From: Ardenticatenaceae bacterium
Lineage (GTDB): Bacteria; Chloroflexota; Anaerolineae; Promineifilales; Promineifilaceae
Direction of reading: 5' to 3'
DNA: 64,000 nucleotides
NCBI GenBank assembly: GCA_030065875.1
Contig: JASJCR010000045.1
Coordinates: forward strand, 1-64,000
In this document: piece by piece, positions 57,282-64,000 of the stretch
Layout of the letters: the number at the start of each line of letters is the position of its first letter
Position numbering within the stretch: the first letter of the stretch is position 1
Translations under genes and position numbers: made by a program
The notes under the pieces: generated by a model
Seen by the model: only the letters and a program-made list of their open reading frames with translations
What the model was told of the DNA's origin: nothing
Database searches by the model: none

Positions 57282-57318
57282 CTACGATCCGGGGTTCTCT
57301 AAGAATCCCGGATCGTAG
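57282..57318. terminator. Hairpin between convergent genes
   Basis: CTACGATCCGGGGTTCT and AGAATCCCGGATCGTAG, 17-bp arms with one mismatch and a 3-nt loop. It serves both the C26 gene (+) and the DUF2306-like gene (-). No T tract on either side. Confidence 0.6.
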
Positions 57319-57326
57319 TTAAACCG

Positions 57327-58070
57327 TCAAACCGGCTGCACCCCAAACTGCCGCCGATAGCTGCGGATCCAGCGGACAATCCCCACCGTGCCCACTACGG
57401 CCGGCAATATCCAAACGATCCAAGCAACCGCACCCGGTAATTGAGGAGCAACCTGCTGCACCATCAGCGCCGTTGTTAATCCGATATACGAGCTAAGCAT
57501 CCTGTTCATGTGATAATACCACCACCAGTTTTTATCGGAAATTGGCTGCGAGAACTGCTTGATATCGGTATAGCCGCTGCTTGCTACCATCGATCCAAAA
57601 ATAATGGGCAAAATCACCACCACGGATGGTCCGTAAGCTTCCGGCGGAATGCCAAAGGCGCCAAAACCAAACAATCCCAAACCGCTGTTGACAATTAAGG
57701 CTGTCCCGGTTAACAGCGCGGCGACCGCAGAAATCCAGTCAAAAAGGGTGGCCCTTCGGCCATTTTGCGGCCGCTTGCGATACAGCACCCGGTAACCGGT
57801 CAGGGCCGCATAAAAACTCAACACCGTCACGCCTAATAAAAATAAATTGAAGCGCCAATACAAGAGGACAATAGCGGTGAAGTTGGCGACAAACATTCCC
57901 CAAAAATACACTTTGCCAACCTGTCGATGGGTTTTACCACCTTTATGCACAACCATCGCCCACACACCGGTCATCAATGAAATCACGGCGGTCAATACGT
58001 GCGCGAAAATCAGCCACAAATGAAGATTGTCGTAATAAGTAGGATCGATTAAATCAATAAACAACTGCAT
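57327..58070 (-). CDS. DUF2306-like membrane protein
   Basis: Protein of 247 aa with about seven helices: LWLIFAHVLTAVISLMTGVW, FWGMFVANFTAIVLLYWRF, and onwards. The pattern HVLTAVI...GGKTHRQVGKVYFWGM is characteristic of the DUF2306/membrane-associated family found in many bacteria. Function unknown. GAGGAG 7 nt before ATG. It is a single gene divergent from the histidine kinase. Confidence 0.75.
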   Translation of the reverse strand: MQLFIDLIDPTYYDNLHLWLIFAHVLTAVISLMTGVWAMVVHKGGKTHRQVGKVYFWGMFVANFTAIVLLYWRFNLFLLGVTVLSFYAALTGYRVLYRKRPQNGRRATLFDWISAVAALLTGTALIVNSGLGLFGFGAFGIPPEAYGPSVVVILPIIFGSMVASSGYTDIKQFSQPISDKNWWWYYHMNRMLSSYIGLTTALMVQQVAPQLPGAVAWIVWILPAVVGTVGIVRWIRSYRRQFGVQPV

Positions 58071-58326
58071 TTTCTTCTCCTCAACATCTTCTTTAGAGCA
58101 AGCTCGTAGGTAAATTTGTAAGATTACATTGCTATTCTAGTCAGTTAAGGGTCATATTAGGCAGTGAACAACGTCATGACCGAGTCATATTGTTGGTCAT
58201 GGTGTGATGTAGTTTTCTTCACCTAAACCAATTTTTTGTGTACAATAGGTCAAGTTTGGATCAAACAGAGGGATTTTCTCTCACCGCCTGGACAGTTTTA
58301 ACACCTTTTTAAACAACTTAATTATT
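58071..58326. promoter_or_regulatory. Divergent intergenic region with repeated GTCAT
   Basis: The 256 bp between the DUF2306-like gene and the kinase contain GGTCATATTAG, GTCATGACCGAGTCATATTG and GGTCATGG (58149-58202), an array of GTCAT/ATGAC half-sites that could be operator DNA. The -10/-35 positions are not clear. Confidence 0.4.
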
Positions 58327-60084
58327 ATGATCCCAATCGGTCTCATTATCTTCAACATCTTGCTCCTGGCCGGTATAGCCAGCAGTATTGGTATTGTTGC
58401 TCTGGTTATCGGCCGTCGCCTGGACACGGCGTGGGCCAAACCTTTGGGATACCTGGGATTGATTGCAGCCTGGTTTATGGGAACCTACATGTTGGAGTTA
58501 AACAGCGCCGGGCTGGAGGCCAAGCTGTTTTGGGGGTACGCTCAATATATCTCGAAAGTGTTTATGCCGGTTTCATACTTCATGTTTACCCTGGCCTACA
58601 CCGAAAATCGCTGGTTCCGGCCGGCGACGCGCAACGTCCTTCTGATCATCCCCATCCTCTCGCTTATTTTTCTTTGGTTTGACGTCAATGATTTGATGTA
58701 TACCGATGTCCAGCTGGTCGACTCGTCAATTGGTCCAAACGTCAATGCGAATTACGGCTGGTGGTTTTGGGTTTTTATCGTCAACACTTATACCCTGCTG
58801 CTGGCTGGAGCCGGGATTCTGATTCACACCTTTTTGACGGTCAAACATGGGTTAACCCGTATCCAAATCGTGATTTTGGCGATCTGCAGTATTTTGCCGG
58901 GGGTAAGCAGCTTCTTCACCATCATGGACATCGTCGAGGTGGATCTGGCCCCCCTCTTTGTCGGGGCGATGGCTCTGATCATGGCCTTCGCCTTGCTGCG
59001 CTTGCGCATGTTTGATATTGAGCCCACGCGCATGGCCATATTGGAAAAGATGGGGGACGGCTTTTTGTCAATCGACCTCAACAATCGGGTGATTGACTTC
59101 AATCAAACGGCCAAACAGATTTTAAAACGCTCCGCGTGGGAAATGCGCAACAGCAGCCTCGACTCACTTGATGGTTTTAGCGAGGAAATTCTTATCGAGC
59201 TTAACAAACCGGATTTTATCGGCCGTCTTGAAGACACGTTCACCATCAACCGTGAAAAAGTGCGTTTTGCGATTTACGTTTCCCAATTGCTGGAACCCGA
59301 CCAAACCCCTTACGGCCGGCTAATTTTTATGCGCGACATCACCAAACAGAAACGGCTGGAGCAGTCGCAGCAAGATCTCATACGCTCGGTGGTGCACGAT
59401 TTGCGCAGCCCGATTAGCGGCATCATCGGTCTTCTGGAGATGTTAGAAGAAGACATTCAGGACGGGATTTTCAACCCGGAAGAGGGTGTCGATATTTTGC
59501 AGCGTTCCAACCACATCCTGAGGAATAACATCAGCATCATTGAACGGGCGCTGGAAATGAACCGCATTGATAGTGGGCAAATGCAGTTAAGCTTGGAAAC
59601 GGTAACGGTCGAGGATATCTGGCGTCAGGTTAAGGCGATCATGCGGCCGGCCAGCGAGCAAAAACAAATTTCTCTAGAGGCACAGATTGAGGCCGATTTA
59701 CCCCCAGTCGAGATTGACCGCATGGCGATCGCTCGTGTGGTGCAAAATCTGATTGACAACGGCATCAAATTTTCCCCGGACGGCGGGATCATTGAGCTGA
59801 CCGCCAGTGAAATGTCCGAAAACGGTCATCCCCAGATCGCTATCTCTATTCGAGATTCCGGCCCCGGCATACCCAAAGATCAACACCATTTACTCTTCGA
59901 AAAATTTGTTCACGGGGATCAACCCGATCACGGATTTGGATTGGGATTGGCGTATTGCAAATCGGTCCTCGATGCTCACGGAGAAATGATTTGGCTCGAT
60001 CACTCTTCGTCAGAAGGCACAACGTTTACCTTTACGCTCCCCGTGGCTCCGGTAGCTCTCCTACAAACCGCGCCAAATAAATAA
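58327..60084 (+). CDS. Sensor histidine kinase with 7TM and PAS domains
   Basis: Protein of 585 aa. About seven membrane helices in residues 1-230 (N-terminal 7TM region), a PAS domain at about 235-345 (ILEKMGDGFLSIDLNNRVID), a dimerisation/phosphoacceptor H-box SVVHDLRSPISGIIGLLEML with His357, and a C-terminal ATPase with N box IDNGIKFSPDGG, D box DSGPGIP and GFGLGLAYCKS. It phosphorylates itself in response to an unknown membrane signal. No response regulator gene is next to it, so it is an orphan kinase here. Confidence 0.93.
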   Translation: MIPIGLIIFNILLLAGIASSIGIVALVIGRRLDTAWAKPLGYLGLIAAWFMGTYMLELNSAGLEAKLFWGYAQYISKVFMPVSYFMFTLAYTENRWFRPATRNVLLIIPILSLIFLWFDVNDLMYTDVQLVDSSIGPNVNANYGWWFWVFIVNTYTLLLAGAGILIHTFLTVKHGLTRIQIVILAICSILPGVSSFFTIMDIVEVDLAPLFVGAMALIMAFALLRLRMFDIEPTRMAILEKMGDGFLSIDLNNRVIDFNQTAKQILKRSAWEMRNSSLDSLDGFSEEILIELNKPDFIGRLEDTFTINREKVRFAIYVSQLLEPDQTPYGRLIFMRDITKQKRLEQSQQDLIRSVVHDLRSPISGIIGLLEMLEEDIQDGIFNPEEGVDILQRSNHILRNNISIIERALEMNRIDSGQMQLSLETVTVEDIWRQVKAIMRPASEQKQISLEAQIEADLPPVEIDRMAIARVVQNLIDNGIKFSPDGGIIELTASEMSENGHPQIAISIRDSGPGIPKDQHHLLFEKFVHGDQPDHGFGLGLAYCKSVLDAHGEMIWLDHSSSEGTTFTFTLPVAPVALLQTAPNK

Positions 60085-60136
60085 TTGGTCTGCACAACTT
60101 CAAGGTTTTCCCCGAAAGACGGCAAAATATTAAATA

Positions 60137-60230
60137 AAAATCAGCCGCGGATTGCACGGATTAACCCAGATTTTCTTACTAAAATGCGAAGAACTACGGC
60201 AGAAATCGGTGTCAGCCTCGGCTGATTTTC
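60137..60230. repeat. Inverted repeat with CGGATTGCACGGATTAACCCAGA core
   Basis: AAAATCAGCCG at about 60137-60147 and CGGCTGATTTT at about 60219-60229 bracket a segment with GGATTAACCCAGATTTTCTT, similar to the repeat at 9464. Perhaps the transcript end of the kinase gene. Confidence 0.5.
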
Positions 60231-60274
60231 TATATGGATTTTTGCCCTCACTTAAAATGATAACATTTCGCTGA

Positions 60275-60280
60275 TATAAT
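60275..60280 (+). promoter_or_regulatory. -10 box of leaderless uvrC
   Basis: TATAAT is exactly 6 nt before ATG 60287 and no Shine-Dalgarno exists. TTAAAA (60252-60257) sits 17 bp above as a weak -35. Confidence 0.65.
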
Positions 60281-60286
60281 CGCCCC

Positions 60287-62170
60287 ATGGCTTTCCAACC
60301 CTCAGACCGGATTAAAGAAATTCTCAAAAATTTACCAACGGTGCCGGGTGTTTATCTGCACAAAGATAAAAACGGCCGAATTATTTATGTTGGTAAAGCG
60401 ATCAATTTACGCAGTCGCGTACGCTCCTACTTCCAAAACAATGTCGATTCCACTAAAACCGACCGCCTTCGCCGCCAAATCACCGATATCGACATTATTA
60501 CCACCGACAGCGAACTTGAAGCCCTGCTGCTTGAAAATACGCTGATCAAGAAGCATAAACCTCAATACAATATTCGCCTCAAAGACGACAAACGCTATCC
60601 GTATATCAAAGTTTCATGGAAGGACCCGTTTCCAAAAGTCACGGTGACCAGGCGAATGGACCGCGATGGCTCGCGCTATTTTGGCCCATATACGTCAGTC
60701 TGGGCGGTTCACCAGACGCTCGATCTGCTGCGCAAAATTTTCCCTTACCTGACCTGCGACCGGGAAATTACCGGTCAGGATTCCCGCGCCTGTCTTTATT
60801 TTGATATCAAATTGTGTAATGGTCCCTGCATTGGAGCGGTTAACCAGGCGCAATATCGGGCAACAATCAAGCAGCTGATGGATTTTCTGGAGGGGAAATC
60901 GGACACCATTATCAAGAGCATTGAGAAAAAGATGTTAAAAGCATCAACTGACCTGAACTTTGAGCTGGCGGCCCAATATCGGGATCAGCTCAAGGCGATC
61001 CAAAAAGTCGTGGCCAAACAAAAAGTGATTGCCGCCGCTAATACCGATCAAGATATTATCGCCTTTGCCCGGGAAGATGGAGATGCCTGTGTTCAGGTCT
61101 TCTTTGTCCGCCATGGGAAGCTTATCGGCCGGGAATATTTTTTGCTTGATGGCACTGAAGGGGAAAAAGAAGAAGATATTTTGCGCGAGTTCATGACTCA
61201 ATTTTACGATGAAGCGGCCCACATCCCCAGGGAGGTTTTACTGCCGCGCGATTTTGATGAGGCGTTGATCATCGAAAGCTGGCTAAAGAGCAAACGACAG
61301 CAGAAAGTCACGCTCACCGTTCCGCAGCGGGGGAAGAAAAAAGAGCTGGTCAACATGGCGGCTCGCAATGCGGCCGATACCCTTTCAACATTGCGCCAGC
61401 AGTGGGCGGCCGATCGCTCGCGTCACGTCAACGCCATGAGCGAGCTCCAGGAAGCGCTGGAACTGCCCAAACCTCCCTCCCGCATCGAATGTTACGACAT
61501 CAGCCACACCCAAGGCTCGCTCCCGGTTGGTTCAATGGTGGTTTTTGTTCAGGGGGCGCCGCTCAAAAAAGATTACCGTCGCTTCAACATTCGCACCGTC
61601 ACCAACGATGATTATGGGGCCATGAAAGAGGTGTTGACCCGCCGCCTGCAGCGCTATGTCGACAGCAAAGATGGCGTTCGGGCAGACCACGAGAAAGCGC
61701 TGGCTCAGGTGGGCAAAAAAATCGACAGCTCGTTCGCCATTTTGCCGGATTTGTTAATTGTAGACGGCGGGAAAGGTCAGCTGGCGATGGCGGTTGAGGT
61801 CCTTAAAGAATTTGATCTGGGGCATATTGTGCCGGTTGTGGGGTTGGCCAAACGGGAAGAAGAGCTGTTTCAACCCGGCCGGGTTGGTTCGATTTTGCTC
61901 GATCGGCGCTCAGAAGCGCTTTATCTCGTACAGCGAGTGCGCGATGAAGCCCATCGTTTTGCCAACACCGGCCACCGCAAACGTCGGTCAAAAGTGGGCA
62001 CGGCTTCAATTTTGGACAGCATCCAGGGTATTGGACCAAAACGGCGGAAGCGGCTGCTCGAGCGCTTTGGCTCTTTGGAAGATATTCGCCAGGCCACTCT
62101 GGAAGAGATCGCCTCGGTGCCGGGGATTCCGGTTGATGTGGCGGAAGCGATAAAAGCGGGGTTGGATTAA
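60287..62170 (+). CDS. uvrC: Excinuclease ABC subunit C
   Basis: Nucleotide excision repair nuclease of 627 aa. GIY-YIG domain PGVYLHKDKNGRIIYVGKAI at residues 20-40, a UVR domain (FELAAQYRDQLKAIQKVVAK) near residue 225, an RNase H-like UvrC domain (ECYDISHTQGSLPVGSMVVF), and tandem HhH domains at the C terminus (SIQGIGPKRRKRLLERFGSL). It makes both incisions with UvrA and UvrB. Standard full length. Starts leaderless, TATAAT 6 nt upstream. Confidence 0.97.
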   Translation: MAFQPSDRIKEILKNLPTVPGVYLHKDKNGRIIYVGKAINLRSRVRSYFQNNVDSTKTDRLRRQITDIDIITTDSELEALLLENTLIKKHKPQYNIRLKDDKRYPYIKVSWKDPFPKVTVTRRMDRDGSRYFGPYTSVWAVHQTLDLLRKIFPYLTCDREITGQDSRACLYFDIKLCNGPCIGAVNQAQYRATIKQLMDFLEGKSDTIIKSIEKKMLKASTDLNFELAAQYRDQLKAIQKVVAKQKVIAAANTDQDIIAFAREDGDACVQVFFVRHGKLIGREYFLLDGTEGEKEEDILREFMTQFYDEAAHIPREVLLPRDFDEALIIESWLKSKRQQKVTLTVPQRGKKKELVNMAARNAADTLSTLRQQWAADRSRHVNAMSELQEALELPKPPSRIECYDISHTQGSLPVGSMVVFVQGAPLKKDYRRFNIRTVTNDDYGAMKEVLTRRLQRYVDSKDGVRADHEKALAQVGKKIDSSFAILPDLLIVDGGKGQLAMAVEVLKEFDLGHIVPVVGLAKREEELFQPGRVGSILLDRRSEALYLVQRVRDEAHRFANTGHRKRRSKVGTASILDSIQGIGPKRRKRLLERFGSLEDIRQATLEEIASVPGIPVDVAEAIKAGLD

Positions 62171-62205
62171 ATACGATTTACGATTTTTGATTTACGATTG
62201 ACGAT
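62171..62205. repeat. Heptamer repeat NNACGAT
   Basis: ATACGAT, TTACGAT, TTTTGAT, TTACGAT, TGACGAT immediately after the uvrC stop; the same family as 24905. Confidence 0.8.
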
Positions 62206-62253
62206 TACATCTGGCACGACCAGTATACCAGTAGACCAATTCACCCCTAACCA

Positions 62254-62288
62254 TTAGCTATTGACCATTAATTATTGACCATTGACCA
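62254..62288. repeat. Heptamer repeat TTGACCA
   Basis: TTAGCTA, TTGACCA, TTAATTA, TTGACCA, TTGACCA. The last units encode, on the minus strand, the tail NGQWSIINGQ and stop of the 7TM protein gene. Confidence 0.85.
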
Positions 62289-63613
62289 TTTCTCAGTTGT
62301 TGGGCAATTAACTCCGCCCCCTTATTCTGCCAGTTATAAAGCGTTCGCTCGGGAACCTGAGCCCGAAACCACTCCAGCGCCTCCCTCTCGGCCGAGTTTA
62401 GATGTTCGTGCCACGCGCGGCGGCTGTAGGGCTTTAAACCGACCACATACGGGAAGTAGAGCGCATTGTAATAGCGCCACGCATCGGTTGGGGCAAATGA
62501 CTGCCCATCCTGCGGCTTGAGCCGCGTGATCTGCTCAATTAAAAGTTCGCGTAGGGCGTTTGTCCGGCCCAGTATCTCTTCTTCAACCGAATCTCCATCC
62601 AACCGTTCGTCGATTTGGGGCAGATAATTGAGGGGGCTGGCCGCCAGGCGAGCCGGATCCTGCAAATGACTCAACGCCCGGCGGGTAAGCTTGCGAAACT
62701 CATCCTCGCTCATCTCCTCCAGCTGAACGGTTTCCGGCCGTCGGGAGATCGCCTCTTCGGCCGCGCGCAGCTCGTCGCGGGCTTGAACGATGCGGGTGGG
62801 ATAAACCAGGCGATCGAGCATGGTGGCCATCGGCCGCAGCATGACGGCCGCCAAAACAGCGGTGCCGCTGACCGAAAAAAGGAGCACATTGTCAGCAGCG
62901 GACCGGCCGGCTGCACCCTGCATGAGGAACACCTGGCCCCCAAACACCACGGCCGCCACACCAGCCCCTAAAAAACTGCGCAGCACATCACGCCTAAACA
63001 CTTCTCCCTGCTCGTAAGCGTCAAGCCACAAAATCATGAGCCCCAACACCTCTAGGTCCAGGCTCAGGGCGAGAACGATCCACTCTTGAGGCAGCCACTG
63101 GATATCAACGGGAAGAAGCAGGAGACCGCTTCCCAGCGCAAAAAATAAGGTAATTAACAGCACCAGGCGGCGGGCCTGGGTCACCGGCTTTACCGCCTGC
63201 CCGAGGGCCACGGCTGCGACCACAACGCTCAAAAATAAAATCAGGATCACCAGACTGGCGAGCAGCCAAAAAGCGGCTGTGCCGGCGATCATGAGACCCA
63301 ATACGCTGACGAGTGCGGCCGCCCAGGGCAGCCCATAGCGCAAAAACGGCCGCAGCCATTCACGCAGCTGATTTTCTTCGGGGAGCAGGGCCACGATCGC
63401 GCCCAACCAGAAGACGGCCGGGACAAAGATCAAGCCGTTTTGCAGCTGTCTGCCCAAAGGGTTCTCGGCAAACGGCAGCGTGCTGACCATCAGCGCATAA
63501 GCGATTAATCCCAACCCTGCATAGCGCAAGCGCAGATCGTGCGGTTCTCGCACCAGCAGGTACACGCCGAGCCACAGCGTATAGGCGAAGATGATGAGTT
63601 CGAGAAAAACCAT
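62258..63613 (-). CDS. 7TM-type membrane protein with cytoplasmic tail, 451 aa
   Basis: Eight or so hydrophobic helices in residues 1-250 (MVFLELIIFAYTLWLGVYLL; PAVFWLGAIVALLPEENQLR), then a charged helical tail (MLDRLVYPTRIVQARDELRA; LTRRALSHLQDPARLAASPL). It is a possible distant paralogue of the 517-aa protein at 30097-31650, with ASPLNYLPQI and the tail motif FPYVVGLKPYSRRAWHEHLN. Function unknown, perhaps a membrane signal protein. The last residues are heptamer-encoded. A hairpin array (63623-63693) ends close to its start codon. Confidence 0.75.
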   Translation of the reverse strand: MVFLELIIFAYTLWLGVYLLVREPHDLRLRYAGLGLIAYALMVSTLPFAENPLGRQLQNGLIFVPAVFWLGAIVALLPEENQLREWLRPFLRYGLPWAAALVSVLGLMIAGTAAFWLLASLVILILFLSVVVAAVALGQAVKPVTQARRLVLLITLFFALGSGLLLLPVDIQWLPQEWIVLALSLDLEVLGLMILWLDAYEQGEVFRRDVLRSFLGAGVAAVVFGGQVFLMQGAAGRSAADNVLLFSVSGTAVLAAVMLRPMATMLDRLVYPTRIVQARDELRAAEEAISRRPETVQLEEMSEDEFRKLTRRALSHLQDPARLAASPLNYLPQIDERLDGDSVEEEILGRTNALRELLIEQITRLKPQDGQSFAPTDAWRYYNALYFPYVVGLKPYSRRAWHEHLNSAEREALEWFRAQVPERTLYNWQNKGAELIAQQLRNGQWSIINGQ

Positions 63614-63622
63614 GAGTGATTT

Positions 63623-63693
63623 GGTACGGCGCTGCGCCTGTTAGGGTTTTAGCAAAATAGCACGGCGCTGCGCGCCTTTCAGCATTTTAGCAA
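63623..63693. repeat. Modular hairpin array D (short)
   Basis: CGGCGCTGCGCC, TTAGGGTTTTAGC, CGGCGCTGCGCGCC and TTTCAGCATTTTAGC, in the same unit style as arrays A-C but only two hairpins. It ends about 9 nt before the start codon (minus strand) of the 451-aa gene. Confidence 0.8.
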
Positions 63694-63765
63694 TTTGGCT
63701 GGTAAGTAGAATACAAAACTCTTCAAATATAATTCATCCGCTGATTACTTATCTTCTTAACCTAA

Positions 63766-63880
63766 GTTGCTACCTTACCTTCCCGATGAATAAATTCATC
63801 GGCTAAAGGGACCGAAACGCGATAAATCGCGTTAATTAACTATCCGGTTTCGGTTTCCATAGCCACTATTCGGTCGCGTC
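63766..63880. mobile_element. Uninterrupted copy of palindromic element
   Basis: TTGCTACCTTACC to CGGTCGCGTC. It contains CCGATGAATAAATTCATCGG and CCGAAACGCGAT-AA-ATCGCGTTAA-TTAACTATCCGGTTTCGG, matching in opposite orientation the 43508-43790 element without its 154-bp insertion. Confidence 0.75.
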
Positions 63881-63913
63881 AAAAGGTCGCAACTTGGGTT
63901 ATTTTCTTAAAAC

Positions 63914-63942
63914 AAAAAGGCCGAGGGATATCTCTCGGCCTT
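63914..63942 (-). terminator. Terminator of tRNA-Gln
   Basis: Minus strand: AAGGCCGAG, loop, CTCGGCCTT then TTTGTTTT. It directly follows the tRNA on its 3' side. Confidence 0.9.
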
Positions 63943-63943
63943 G

Positions 63944-64000
63944 CTGCGGCGGTAGGATTCGAACCTACGAATGGCGGATTCAAAGTCCGCTGCCTTACCA
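63944..64000 (-). tRNA. tRNA-Gln (anticodon UUG), partial
   Basis: Minus strand: D-arm end TGGTAAGGCAG, anticodon stem GCGGA-CTTTGAA-TCCGC with anticodon TTG, T arm GTAGG-TTCGAAT-CCTAC, acceptor 3' side CGCCGCA and discriminator G at 63944. The 5' part lies outside the window. Confidence 0.92.

Overview
The window looks like a chromosomal segment of an uncultured member of the Chloroflexota, most likely of the Anaerolineae/Caldilineae/Ardenticatenia part of the phylum. This is an inference from protein types and style: a moderately GC-rich genome, DUF2339 and 7TM-type membrane proteins, a CHAT-TPR protein, a Rieske/cytochrome b/diheme cytochrome c operon, many Gram-positive-like leader arrangements, several probable leaderless genes with a TANNNT box 6-7 nt before ATG, and dense intergenic palindromic and heptamer repeats. 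No marker such as 16S rRNA is present. No phage, insertion sequence, plasmid gene or CRISPR array was seen.

Layout. 1-6.1 kb (+): AraC-type regulator, DoxX membrane protein, then a three-gene unit of sigma-like factor, zinc-finger protein and a CHAT-TPR caspase-like protein. 6.2-6.8 kb (-): Phd/VapC-type toxin-antitoxin pair. 6.9-20.4 kb (all -): a complete glycerol/dihydroxyacetone regulon read as regulator, glpF, dhaK, dhaL, glpK, glpA, glpB, glpC, and a DhaM-HPr-enzyme I fusion. Glycerol enters by GlpF. It is either phosphorylated by GlpK and oxidised by the GlpABC dehydrogenase, or, as dihydroxyacetone, phosphorylated by DhaKL with phosphate passed from PEP entirely within the fusion protein. 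20.6-28.0 kb: a subtilase lipoprotein with six heptapeptide repeats, an unknown protein, a GPH-type sugar symporter, a second toxin-antitoxin pair and a large unknown protein. 28.3-34.8 kb: membrane proteins, an MFS carrier, TatA and a secreted protein. 35.0-39.8 kb: BirA, a broken antitoxin gene, an A-type Fe-S protein, DUF2203, a radical SAM protein with a small partner, and an autoregulated XRE operon. 40.3-43.4 kb: a strong promoter/short peptide/terminator unit, an MFS efflux carrier and a zinc-ribbon membrane protein. 44.0-47.5 kb (-): the cytochrome bc operon with a CRP/Rex-like operator, then tRNA-Val. 47.9-58.1 kb: YihY protein, AspRS, a Rieske-TPP enzyme fusion with its PucR-type neighbour, an M50-like protease, L19, a C26 amidotransferase and a DUF2306-like protein. 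58.3-64.0 kb: histidine kinase, UvrC, a 7TM protein and a partial tRNA-Gln.

The most unusual content is non-coding. Four copies of a modular hairpin array, built of small self-complementary units with changing stems, each end directly at a start codon. Heptanucleotide tandem repeats of at least five sequence families fill more than a dozen intergenic sites and supply the last codons of four genes. A palindromic element at 43.5 kb carries a second element inserted exactly in its loop, as shown by an uninterrupted copy at 63.8 kb. The palindrome CGGCCG is strongly over-represented: 16 counted by eye in about 2.5 kb of the dhaM gene, against about 2 expected.
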